Positions 1 to 6,282 of a stretch of DNA of 22,547 bases are shown here, in pieces; position 1 is the first letter of the stretch; the number at the start of each line of letters is the position of its first letter. The stretch is from positions 1 to 22,547 of IMG/VR virus record IMGVR_UViG_3300020404_002490; one strand, written 5' to 3'. This DNA is from a virus. The notes under the pieces are model-generated. The model did no database searches. It was not told the origin of the DNA and was given only the letters and a program-made list of their open reading frames with translations. Made by a program: the position numbers and the translations under genes.

Positions 1-297
1 TTTGCATTGAAAAGATATCTTGGACTTACTGAAGAGGAAATGGCAAGGAATGCTGACCTTTGGGCAGAAGAAAACAATGTGCCACAGAGAAAACAAACGA
101 AATCGAATCAATTACGTAGTGCAGGTGTAACACAATCTGGCATATCAAGTGACTTAGACCAGTTTGAGGAGCCAACAGCAGACGCAGAGGCACCAACTCC
201 GGACTCTCCACAACCAGGACAACCAGGACAAACACCAGGAGGACAGGGCGGTGGCGGCACAACTCCGGGCGGAACAGGTGGCGGAGGCCAGGTATAA
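1..297 (+). CDS. 20: Portal vertex protein, C-terminal fragment (gp20-like, partial)
   Basis: The reading frame is open from the first base, so this is the 3' end of a longer gene. The visible 98 residues begin with a charged helix-like stretch (LKRYLGLTEEEMARN) and end in a low-complexity tail rich in Pro, Gly and Gln (PQPGQPGQTPGGQGGGG and a further TTPGGTGGGGQV). Identification as the T4 gp20-type portal rests mainly on position: in T4-like phages the order is gp20, gp67, gp68, gp21, gp22, gp23, and everything downstream fits that order. The opening helix is also compatible with the end of a marine T4-like portal. The portal forms the dodecameric DNA entry ring and nucleates prohead assembly. 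The Gly/Pro tail is unusual compared with T4 gp20 and probably disordered. The upstream part cannot be seen, so another head protein is possible. Confidence 0.7.
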   Translation, partial: FALKRYLGLTEEEMARNADLWAEENNVPQRKQTKSNQLRSAGVTQSGISSDLDQFEEPTADAEAPTPDSPQPGQPGQTPGGQGGGGTTPGGTGGGGQV

Positions 298-300
298 GGA

Positions 301-308
301 TTAAATAC
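301..308 (+). promoter_or_regulatory. Putative T4-type late promoter TTAAATAC
   Basis: The octamer resembles the T4 late promoter TATAAATA. T4 late transcripts begin about six bases after its last A, which predicts a start near 313, one base before the ATG at 314. No Shine-Dalgarno sequence lies between the octamer and the ATG. Confidence 0.45.
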
Positions 309-313
309 GTAAA

Positions 314-556
314 ATGAAACTTTTTGAATTCTTTACATATGGCGCAGATGGGTTTGAGCAGGACAAAACTTACGAACCTGAAAACGACATTTCTATTTTA
401 GACGACGAAGACACAAGAAAAACCAGACTTACCCTAAAAGATATCAACTCAATGAGATTGGCGTCAGAGGCACACGACGCTCAACAGAAAGAAGAAGCCG
501 TATTTGTTCAAAAGATGTACGGCGCACCAGCACAAGACGATAACTTACAGTTATAA
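314..556 (+). CDS. Small acidic prohead protein, gp67-like by position
   Basis: An 80-residue hydrophilic, acidic protein. It begins MKLFEFFTYG, has an Asp/Glu-rich stretch (ENDISILDDEDTRKTR, about residues 23-38), then a charged helix-like part with KTRLTLKDINSMRL, and ends around VQKMYGAPAQDDNLQL. T4 gp67 (Pip), which sits directly after the portal gene, is also 80 residues and acidic and is a prohead core component later degraded by gp21. The match here is by length, charge and position; I cannot show sequence homology. The start is preceded by a TTAAATAC box and no ribosome binding site. Its stop codon shares one base with the next ATG (TAATG at 554-558), which suggests translational coupling. 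Confidence 0.6.
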   Translation: MKLFEFFTYGADGFEQDKTYEPENDISILDDEDTRKTRLTLKDINSMRLASEAHDAQQKEEAVFVQKMYGAPAQDDNLQL

Positions 557-1170
557 TGTCAAACATAGCATTCGTACTAGGCAACGGTGAATCCCGTAGG
601 GGCATAGATATCAATGATCTGAAGGAAAAAGGCACTGTGTTTGCCTGCAATGCCGTTTACAGAACACACCAACCACACTTCCTTATTGCAGTAGACCCTA
701 AAATGGTACTAGAAATCAGCGAAACAGATTACATGATTAATAATAAAGTGTGGAGTAACTTCAATTCGCAATATTCAAAAAACAAGAAAATAATGGATCA
801 TTGTAATTGGTTCAAGCCAAGTTTGGGATGGTCCAGCGGTCCAACTGCATTGAGGATGGCTTGTGATCGTGGATTTAAAGAAATATACATACTTGGATTC
901 GACTACCAGGGACACAAAGAAGGCAACAGGTTCAAACTTAACAACATGTTTGGTGATTCAAGGAACTACAAAAGGCGTAAGGACGAGGCAACCTTCTACG
1001 GAAACTGGATGAACCAGACAAAACGCATATTACAAGATTTCAAAGATGTAAAATTCCACAGAGTGATACCCCAAGGATGGTTCCTACCCAAAGATCTCGA
1101 GTGGACCAAGAACATAGAACATCCGACCACCGAAGAATTCCTCACAAAATTCAATCTACAACGAAAATAA
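556..1170 (+). CDS. Sugar-transferase-like protein (DUF115/GT42-like fold suspected)
   Basis: A 204-residue protein with features of a nucleotide-sugar-binding fold. LGNGESRRGIDINDL (residues 8-22) resembles the N-terminal GNGxS loop of GT42 sialyltransferases and of MAF/DUF115 proteins. VFACNAVYR (28-36) follows, then AVDP (45-48). GWSSGPTALRMACDRGFKEI plus YILGFD (91-116) resembles the 'SG..al..A...G.keIyl.G.D' segment of the same families. The role in the phage is unknown; glycosylation of a virion or host surface component is an inference. It overlaps the preceding gene by one base, so it appears co-translated with head genes, and it has no counterpart in T4 between gp67 and gp21. It is complete, with typical codon use for the window. 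It may be enzymatically inactive; no catalytic residue can be assigned with certainty. Confidence 0.6.
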   Translation: MSNIAFVLGNGESRRGIDINDLKEKGTVFACNAVYRTHQPHFLIAVDPKMVLEISETDYMINNKVWSNFNSQYSKNKKIMDHCNWFKPSLGWSSGPTALRMACDRGFKEIYILGFDYQGHKEGNRFKLNNMFGDSRNYKRRKDEATFYGNWMNQTKRILQDFKDVKFHRVIPQGWFLPKDLEWTKNIEHPTTEEFLTKFNLQRK

Positions 1171-1274
1171 TTACAAAATACCACTTTTTGCACCAATTAT
1201 ACCACCGTTTTTACGCCCTTTTTGTAAATACAATACACTTATAAGTACAAATCGACAATAAAGGAGCACGTGTA
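1171..1274 (+). promoter_or_regulatory. Intergenic leader with late-promoter-like boxes before the acidic core gene
   Basis: This 104-base AT-rich gap contains GTAAATAC at 1224-1231 and TATAAGTA at 1240-1247, the latter within the perfect palindrome ACTTATAAGT. Either could serve as a late promoter for the gene at 1275. A good Shine-Dalgarno, AAAGGAG, lies at about 1260-1266, so this gene is translated in the conventional way. No terminator-like hairpin is clear. Confidence 0.4.
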
Positions 1275-2225
1275 ATGTCAAATAATAAATTTGAGAGTTT
1301 ATTAGAATTACTAATAAACGAAGAAAACGACAAAGCAGAAGCACTTTTCCATGAAATCGTAGTTGAAAAATCAAGAGATATCTACGAAAATTTAGCGGAC
1401 GAAGAAGTGACTGCTGAGGCGAAAGAAGAAACAAAAGAAGAGTCTAAAGAAGAAGTTAAAGAAACTGAAGCATCTGAAGAGGAAAAAGTAGAAGAAACTA
1501 CAGAAGAATCTAAAGATGAGCAAGTTGAAGAAACTTCTGAGGAATCTAAAGACGAGCAAGTAGACGAAGTTGTAGAGTTAGAAGACGAAGCAACAGAATC
1601 AGAAACAACTGAAGAAGAATCAATCGAAGAAGTAGGCGGAGACGCAACTGACGAATTGGTTAAAGACATATCAGCAGACGAAGAAGGCGCTAAAGAAATG
1701 GATATGGACATGGACAAAGATATGGACATGGACAAAGACATGGACGGCGACAAAGGCGAAGAAGATATGGAAGACAGAGTTGTTGACTTAGAAGACGCTT
1801 TAGACGAATTAAAAGCAGAATTCGAAGCAATGATGGGCAAAAAAGACGGTGACGAAGAAGAAAAAGACGAAACTGTTGAAATGCCAGCATCAGAAACTCC
1901 AGAAATGCCAGTGGAAGGTAAAAAAGCAGACATGAAAAAAGAAAAAATGGATGAATACAAAATCCAGAAGTCTGCAGATACAGCCGACCATGCTGATCAT
2001 AAATCATCTCCAGTAACAGATGCAGGTAACAAACTACCAAAAGGTGGTAAAATTACACAAGGCGGAGCAGACGAAAAAGGAAGACCGGCTCCAACTGCAC
2101 AAAAAATGAGTGATTTTGAGAATACTCCAGGTAAAGACAAGTCTACTTCTTACAAGAAGCAAGGCAAGGCGGATACCGCGGATCATTCAGACAAATCAGC
2201 AAAATCTCCAGTTGCTAACAAGTAA
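1275..2225 (+). CDS. Highly acidic prohead core protein (gp68-like by position)
   Basis: A 316-residue protein with an ordered-looking N-terminus (about 1-45: FESLLELLINEENDKAEALF then EIVVEKSRDIYENL). A long Glu/Asp/Lys low-complexity region follows, including the near-duplicate VEETTEESKDEQ / VEETSEESKDEQ and an (MD)nKD repeat around residues 139-155. A coiled-coil-like stretch (VVDLEDALDELKAEFEAMM, about 167-186) precedes a Lys/Ser/Thr-rich tail. In T4 the small core protein gp68 (141 aa) occupies this position before gp21. The N-terminal segment and position suggest an expanded core or scaffold protein of the same role. It contains L/I-x-E triplets (LLE, IYE, IEE) of the type cut by T4 gp21. 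It may be largely digested or remain as an internal head protein. Function is inferred; low complexity makes homology searches unreliable. Confidence 0.6.
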   Translation: MSNNKFESLLELLINEENDKAEALFHEIVVEKSRDIYENLADEEVTAEAKEETKEESKEEVKETEASEEEKVEETTEESKDEQVEETSEESKDEQVDEVVELEDEATESETTEEESIEEVGGDATDELVKDISADEEGAKEMDMDMDKDMDMDKDMDGDKGEEDMEDRVVDLEDALDELKAEFEAMMGKKDGDEEEKDETVEMPASETPEMPVEGKKADMKKEKMDEYKIQKSADTADHADHKSSPVTDAGNKLPKGGKITQGGADEKGRPAPTAQKMSDFENTPGKDKSTSYKKQGKADTADHSDKSAKSPVANK

Positions 2226-2249
2226 TTGTTGATTTAGAAGGAGTTTGGA

Positions 2250-2879
2250 ATGTCAGCACTATACCTAAGGGAGAATCTAACTTTTAACGAAGCCAGAGTC
2301 CAGATCTTACACGAGAACGACGGAAAAGATTTGTACATGAAAGGCATCTGTATTCAAGGTGGGATTAAGAATGCTAATCAAAGGGTTTATCCAGTGTCAG
2401 AAATTGCGAAAGCAACGAAAACACTGAATGATCAGATTAGTTCAGGGTACTCTGTGTTAGGTGAAGTCGACCATCCAGATGATTTAAAAATTAATTTGGA
2501 CCGAGTGTCTCACATGATTACTGAAATGTGGATGGACGGTCCAAATGGATATGGCAAAATGAAAATTTTGCCGACACCAATGGGTCAACTTGTCAAAACT
2601 ATGTTGGAATCGGGTGTGAAACTAGGCGTATCGTCAAGAGGAAGTGGTAACATTTCCGAATACGGTAGCGGTGAAGTTTCAGATTTCGAGATCATCACAG
2701 TTGATGTTGTGGCCCAGCCTTCGGCACCGGGTGCTTATCCTACGCCAATTTACGAACACCTAATGAATACCAAGGGTGGTAACATGGCAAAAGGACTGGC
2801 CGCTGAAGTTAGAAATGACCCTAAAGCACAAAGGTATCTAAAAGATGCCCTAACAAACATAATAAAGGACCTAAAATAA
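2250..2879 (+). CDS. 21: Prohead core scaffold protease gp21
   Basis: A 209-residue serine protease, close to T4 gp21 (212 aa), peptidase family S80. It digests the internal scaffold and trims the capsid proteins during head maturation. GEVDHP at residues 71-76 carries the expected catalytic His75, and GVSSRGSG at 126-133 carries the expected nucleophile (Ser128 or Ser129). DFEIITVDVVAQPSAPGAY follows at about 145-163, as in this family. The start is set by a strong AGAAGGAG ribosome binding site 6-13 bases upstream. Its stop overlaps the gp22 start by one base (TAATG at 2877-2881). Position between a core protein and gp22/gp23 matches T4 order exactly. The precise assignment of the nucleophile is inference; the family call is secure. 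Confidence 0.93.
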   Translation: MSALYLRENLTFNEARVQILHENDGKDLYMKGICIQGGIKNANQRVYPVSEIAKATKTLNDQISSGYSVLGEVDHPDDLKINLDRVSHMITEMWMDGPNGYGKMKILPTPMGQLVKTMLESGVKLGVSSRGSGNISEYGSGEVSDFEIITVDVVAQPSAPGAYPTPIYEHLMNTKGGNMAKGLAAEVRNDPKAQRYLKDALTNIIKDLK

Positions 2880-3943
2880 TGATTGATGCAATATCAAAAC
2901 TTGTTGAATCAGGAGCAATTTCAGAAGATGTGCAAAAAAGCATCCAAGAGGCTTGGGATTCAAAAATCAAGGAAAACAGAGAAACTGTTGGTGCTGAATT
3001 AAGAGAAGAGTTCGCAAAAAGATACGAACACGACAAGTCTAACATGATCGAAGCGATCGACAAGATGATGACTGAGAAGTTATCTGAAGAGATCACGAAG
3101 TTCGTTGAAGACAGAAAAGCACTAGCACAGGAAAAAATATCCTACAAAGAAAACGTAGGCAAACATTCTGCTAAATTAGAATCATTTATTCTTTCTAAAT
3201 TATCAGAAGAACTAAAAGAGTTACACAGTGACCGAAAAGGTGTTCATGAAAACTTTAAGAAAATGGAAGAGTTCGTAGTAAACGCTCTTGCAAAAGAAAT
3301 TAAAGAGTTCCATGAAGACAAAAAAGGCGTTGTGGAAACGAAAGTCAAACTAGTAGCCGAAGCCAAAAAACAAATGGCTAAGATGAAAGAGGCTTTCATA
3401 ACAAGATCTGCTAAAGTTGTAGAATCTGCTGTAAACAAAAAACTTGCTGAAGAGTTAAAATCTCTGAAGGAAGACATCACAGCGGCAAGAGAAGTCAACT
3501 TTGGTAAGAAAATATTCGAGGCGTTCGCTTCTGAGTACCAGAATTCTTACTTAAATGAGAAATCTGAGACTGCGAAGTTAATGAAAGTTGTGGATGAAAC
3601 CACTCTTAAATTAAAAGACGCCGAGAAAGCCGTCGAAGATAAACAAGCGGTGATTGAGTCCAAAGAGGCGGAAGCCAAAAGACAAGCGGACTTGATGGAA
3701 CGCAAGGAAAAGATGGCTGAGATGCTCAAACCATTGGGCAAAGAAAAGAGTGAAGTAATGGGTCAACTGTTAGAATCAGTTCAAACAGCGAAACTTCAGG
3801 CTTCATTCGACAAGTATCTACCACACGTGATGGCTGACAAACCAGTTGCAGAACAGAAACAAGTTATTTCTGAAGCGGCAGGTGACAGAGCACAAAGGGA
3901 AGATGCTGACTTAACAAATATCCGTAAATTAGCGGGTATATAA
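2879..3943 (+). CDS. 22: Major prohead scaffolding core protein gp22
   Basis: A 354-residue, almost wholly helical and highly charged protein that should form the scaffold around which gp23 assembles and then be degraded by gp21. It is longer than T4 gp22 (269 aa). Four imperfect helical repeats are visible: KLSEEITKFVEDRKAL (67-82), KLSEELKELHSDRKGV (107-122), ALAKEIKEFHEDKKGV (136-151) and KLAEELKSLKEDITA (188-202). A long coiled coil covers about 230-300. Possible gp21 cut sites of the L/I-x-E type include LLE near 297-299 and ISE near 330-332. It is translationally coupled to gp21 by a one-base overlap. The call rests on position, composition and length. Confidence 0.88.
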   Translation: MIDAISKLVESGAISEDVQKSIQEAWDSKIKENRETVGAELREEFAKRYEHDKSNMIEAIDKMMTEKLSEEITKFVEDRKALAQEKISYKENVGKHSAKLESFILSKLSEELKELHSDRKGVHENFKKMEEFVVNALAKEIKEFHEDKKGVVETKVKLVAEAKKQMAKMKEAFITRSAKVVESAVNKKLAEELKSLKEDITAAREVNFGKKIFEAFASEYQNSYLNEKSETAKLMKVVDETTLKLKDAEKAVEDKQAVIESKEAEAKRQADLMERKEKMAEMLKPLGKEKSEVMGQLLESVQTAKLQASFDKYLPHVMADKPVAEQKQVISEAAGDRAQREDADLTNIRKLAGI

Positions 3944-3967
3944 CAATAACTAAGGGGAAAGATACAA

Positions 3968-5140
3968 ATGTCAGATATATTTGAATCAAAATGGGGCGAA
4001 ACTAAACAGGCCCTAACCGAAGGTTTAACAGGCAACAAAAAGAAGACTATGGACGTTGTGTTAGAAAACACAAAAAGATACTTGTCTGAGGCTTCAACTG
4101 CTGGTGCAACTAGTGCCGGTAACGTTGCAACGTTAAACAGGGTTATCCTACCAGTAATCAGAAGGGTTATGCCAACTGTGATCGCTAACGAGATCGTAGG
4201 TGTACAACCAATGACTGGTCCTGTAGGACAAATCCACACATTAAGAATAAGATATGCAGACACAGTTGCGTCAAACACGACTGCAGGTGAAGAAGCATTA
4301 TCTCCATTCAAAATTGCGAAAGCATACTCTGGTAACCAGAACAACTCTACTCCAAAAGGTGCATCAACTGCCTCTTTAGAGGGAACACCTGGTAAGAGAT
4401 TATCAATCCAGATCTTGAAACAACCCGTTGAAGCGAAATCTAGAAAATTAAGTGCTAGATGGACATTTGAAGCGGCTCAAGATGCTCAAGCACAGCAAGG
4501 TATCGATGTAGAAGCAGAAATCATGGCGGCATTAGCTCAAGAGATTACTGCAGAAATCGACCAAGAGATCATTGGATCATTAAGAACATTGGCAGGAAGT
4601 GCTAGTGAAACTTTTGACCAAGCGGCTGTGTCAGGTACTGCAACATTCGTTGGTGATGAACACGCGGCTTTGGCTGTGTTAATCAACAGAGTTGCTAACC
4701 AAATCGCAACAAGAACAAGAAGAGGCGCTGGAAACTACGCGGTAGTATCTCCAACTGCTTTAACTATTCTTCAATCAGCAACAACTTCAGCATTTGCAAG
4801 ATCAACTGAAGGTACATTCGAAGCACCTACTAACACAAAATTTGTTGGTACATTAAATGGTGCAATGAGAGTATACACTGACGCTTACGCTTCAGATGGT
4901 ACTTCAGTACTTGTAGGTTACAAAGGTGCAAGTGAGGCAGACGCTCCAGCGTTCTATTGTCCTTACATTCCTTTAATGTCTTCAGGTGTTGTGTTAGATC
5001 CATCTACTTTCGAACCGGTAGTAGGCTTCTTAACTAGATATGGTTATGTAGAGTTAACAAACACTGCATCATCTCTAGGTAACGCGGCTGACTACGTTGG
5101 ATTAGTAGCGGTAACATCTGGAAACTTAAAATTCAAGTAA
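3968..5140 (+). CDS. 23: Major capsid protein gp23
   Basis: A 390-residue major capsid protein of the T4 gp23 family (HK97 fold). Diagnostic segments are VILPVIRRVMPTVIANEIVG followed by VQPMTGPVGQ (about residues 59-88), SARWTFEAAQDAQAQQGID (about 159-177) and a C-terminal region with FLTRYGYVEL. A maturation site of the L-x-E type, YLSE|ASTAG, is predicted after Glu41; T4 gp23 is cut after Glu65. The mature form would be about 349 residues, well below T4 gp23 (521 precursor), suggesting that the gp23 insertion domain is reduced or absent. The ribosome binding site AAGGGGAAAG precedes the ATG. A strong terminator follows 25 bases after the stop. No gp24-like vertex gene follows in this window. 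Confidence 0.96.
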   Translation: MSDIFESKWGETKQALTEGLTGNKKKTMDVVLENTKRYLSEASTAGATSAGNVATLNRVILPVIRRVMPTVIANEIVGVQPMTGPVGQIHTLRIRYADTVASNTTAGEEALSPFKIAKAYSGNQNNSTPKGASTASLEGTPGKRLSIQILKQPVEAKSRKLSARWTFEAAQDAQAQQGIDVEAEIMAALAQEITAEIDQEIIGSLRTLAGSASETFDQAAVSGTATFVGDEHAALAVLINRVANQIATRTRRGAGNYAVVSPTALTILQSATTSAFARSTEGTFEAPTNTKFVGTLNGAMRVYTDAYASDGTSVLVGYKGASEADAPAFYCPYIPLMSSGVVLDPSTFEPVVGFLTRYGYVELTNTASSLGNAADYVGLVAVTSGNLKFK

Positions 5141-5165
5141 GCCAAGGCTTATTTTATTTTCAAAG

Positions 5166-5192
5166 AAAGGCGGCTTTATGTCGCCTTTTTTT
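5166..5192 (+). terminator. Intrinsic terminator after gp23
   Basis: AAAGGCGGC (5166-5174) pairs with GTCGCCTTT (5180-5188) around a TTTAT loop, with one G-U pair, followed by a run of seven T (5186-5192). It closes the head block. Its stem is nearly the same as that of the terminator at 13929-13960. Confidence 0.9.
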
Positions 5193-5198
5193 GTGACT

Positions 5199-5341
5199 GT
5201 ACTTTAAAAAGTACACACATATAAAATTTTTTTCACCTTCATACTATTCGCAGACCAAATGTTGTAGTTTTACTTTTGTGTAGGACTTCTAAATAATTCT
5301 AAGTTTCATTAGAAACTTTTCAACATCAAGGGAGGTCCAAC
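5199..5341 (+). promoter_or_regulatory. Leader region of the small membrane protein gene with two inverted repeats
   Basis: After the gp23 terminator there is an inverted repeat GTACTTT-AA-AAAGTAC (5199-5214), a weak late-promoter-like CTAAATAA near 5290, and a hairpin AAGTTTC-ATTA-GAAACTT (5301-5318). A good ribosome binding site GGGAGGT lies just before the ATG at 5342. Whether the hairpin acts on RNA stability or translation cannot be told. Nothing else is seen here. Confidence 0.4.
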
Positions 5342-5575
5342 ATGGATATCATGATGAAAATAAAAGGATGGGCAAAAGGAATTGCTGATGTCGGTGTGAG
5401 TTTAATCGCATTAGGAATTGTTTTAGAAATCCTTTTCAATGGTCAAGGTATTCCGTTCTGGCCACAAGTTTCCGTAATTGGAAATGTACAGAGCGTACTG
5501 CAAGGGTTTTCAGATCAAGGTTTGATCGGACTAGTAGCAGTTTGGATTTTATATCATATCTACAACAGAAAATAA
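5342..5575 (+). CDS. Small two-helix membrane protein of unknown function
   Basis: A 77-residue protein with two predicted membrane segments: about residues 15-33 (GVSLIALGIVLEILF) and 59-74 (GLIGLVAVWILYHIY). They are separated by a polar and aromatic loop with GIPFWPQVS. A short amphipathic, basic N-terminus (MDIMMKIKGWAKGIADV) and a basic end (NRK) are present. The size and layout recall small phage membrane proteins such as holins, but nothing here proves that role, and its place directly after the capsid gene is not a lysis cassette. It sits alone between two terminators with a strong ribosome binding site (GGGAGG), so it looks like a well-expressed single-gene unit. It could be a virion-linked membrane protein. 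I do not recognise the family with certainty. Confidence 0.75.
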   Translation: MDIMMKIKGWAKGIADVGVSLIALGIVLEILFNGQGIPFWPQVSVIGNVQSVLQGFSDQGLIGLVAVWILYHIYNRK

Positions 5576-5603
5576 TATAAAAATCTAGAAATACGATAAC
5601 CTC

Positions 5604-5650
5604 AAGGGTGGTGTGATTAATTTATGGATTGTATTGCACCACCCTTTTTT
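5604..5650 (+). terminator. Intrinsic terminator after the small membrane protein gene
   Basis: AAGGGTGGTG (5604-5613) pairs perfectly with CACCACCCTT (5637-5646). Four further pairs (TGAT with ATTG, including wobbles) are possible inside, and T5645-5650 forms the U-tract. The loop is long (about 15-23 nt). Confidence 0.85.
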
Positions 5651-5678
5651 CTTTGTACTTTATTGTTTTAAAATTTTG

Positions 5679-5686
5679 GTAAATAC
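5679..5686 (+). promoter_or_regulatory. Putative late promoter GTAAATAC
   Basis: The octamer is T4-late-like and lies just after a terminator. A start near 5691 would give a leader of about 97 bases that contains the four hairpins before the gene at 5788. Confidence 0.5.
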
Positions 5687-5690
5687 TATC

Positions 5691-5787
5691 AGTTCAAACG
5701 TGCTTTGACACAAAGTCAAAGACTTATGCGGAAACAAACCGCGTACCCAGGAGAACTGGGATTGGACTCCTAAATAGGAGAAAACAA
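5691..5787 (+). promoter_or_regulatory. Structured 5' leader: four tandem hairpins, upstream ORF and sequestered RBS
   Basis: Four short hairpins follow one another. CTTTGAC/GTCAAAG is at 5703-5709/5715-5721, GCGG/CCGC at 5728-5731/5739-5742, CCCAG/CTGGG at 5746-5750/5756-5760 and CTCCT/AGGAG at 5767-5771/5776-5780. The last AGGAG is the ribosome binding site of the gene at 5788, so hairpin 4 would hide it. A second AGGAG at 5749-5753 could pair with the same CTCCT and free it, but only by breaking hairpin 3. A 15-codon ORF (5726-5773, MRKQTAYPGELGLDS) ends inside hairpin 4, so a ribosome stopping there would open it. The pairings are seen directly; the regulatory role is inferred. It is not a tRNA, and it does not match a riboswitch class I know. 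Confidence 0.55.
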
Positions 5788-6219
5788 ATGGGAAGACCTA
5801 TCAAGAAAAGTAACTTCACATCTGAAGGATCACCGGACGGAATTGCAGGAAGAATTGAAGTATCTGCATATTTTCCAACTGGCGGTTCTCTTCAGCAAAA
5901 TGATAACTCGTTTATCATCTCGCAAAGAGGATCTAAACAGTTCAAGATCCAACAAATGAACGACTCATCAGTTGCTACATACACGTTGGTTGCTAAAGCA
6001 CCAGCAGAATTATCAGCAGGTGAGATGTGTGTGAAAGTTACAATCAGGAATACTGATTCAGGTGTACCACAGGATGCATGGGTAGAAAAGTTCTACAACA
6101 GAACTTTACACTTTGCAGACGCTCAAGGTACAGAAACTGGTTCAGTTACATACTCACTTGGCGCAGAGGCAGGCGAAGATTCAACTGTTGCTGGTCAAGG
6201 TTCAGTAGACGTTATCTAA
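5788..6219 (+). CDS. Possible virion structural (decoration-like) protein, 143 aa
   Basis: A 143-residue protein without Cys-rich or membrane segments apart from one Cys. It starts MGRPIKKSNF, then alternates polar and hydrophobic residues as in a beta-sandwich protein. Segments are GRIEVSAYFPTGGS, FIISQRGSKQFKIQQMNDSS, TYTLVAKAPAELSAGEM and an acidic C-terminus with GSVTYSLGAEAGEDS. I recall proteins opening with MGRPIKK from the structural regions of marine T4-like phages, but I cannot name a proven function; a capsid decoration or other virion protein is an inference from location. It forms its own transcription unit, with a promoter-like box, the unusual hairpin leader upstream and a strong terminator downstream (6236-6267). 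The ribosome binding site AGGAG is 7 bases before the ATG. Confidence 0.7.
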   Translation: MGRPIKKSNFTSEGSPDGIAGRIEVSAYFPTGGSLQQNDNSFIISQRGSKQFKIQQMNDSSVATYTLVAKAPAELSAGEMCVKVTIRNTDSGVPQDAWVEKFYNRTLHFADAQGTETGSVTYSLGAEAGEDSTVAGQGSVDVI

Positions 6220-6235
6220 TAACGCACACGTGCTT

Positions 6236-6267
6236 AAAGGGGGAGTTTTTACACTTCCCCTTTTCTT
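6236..6267 (+). terminator. Intrinsic terminator
   Basis: AAAGGGGGAGT (6236-6246) pairs with ACTTCCCCTTT (6253-6263), with one G-U pair and a six-base loop, followed by TTTTCTTT. It directly abuts the next promoter box. Confidence 0.85.
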
Positions 6268-6275
6268 TATAAATA
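6268..6275 (+). promoter_or_regulatory. Late promoter TATAAATA before the first fibre gene
   Basis: An exact T4 late-promoter octamer. The expected transcript start is near 6281, two bases before the ATG at 6283. No Shine-Dalgarno is present in the CTAGCAA between them. Confidence 0.7.
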
Positions 6276-6282
6276 CTAGCAA

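Noticed and set aside
5301-5318. Hairpin AAGTTTC/GAAACTT as a terminator
   Set aside because: The stem is AT-rich and followed by only TT then CAAC, so a weak terminator at best. It lies between a promoter-like box and an RBS and is listed as part of a leader.
5691-5787. Four-hairpin leader as a tRNA or a known riboswitch
   Set aside because: The stems lie in a row rather than in a cloverleaf, with no T-loop GTTCGAAT-type sequence and no acceptor stem. I could not match it to the glutamine, SAM or preQ1 classes known from marine bacteria and phages.
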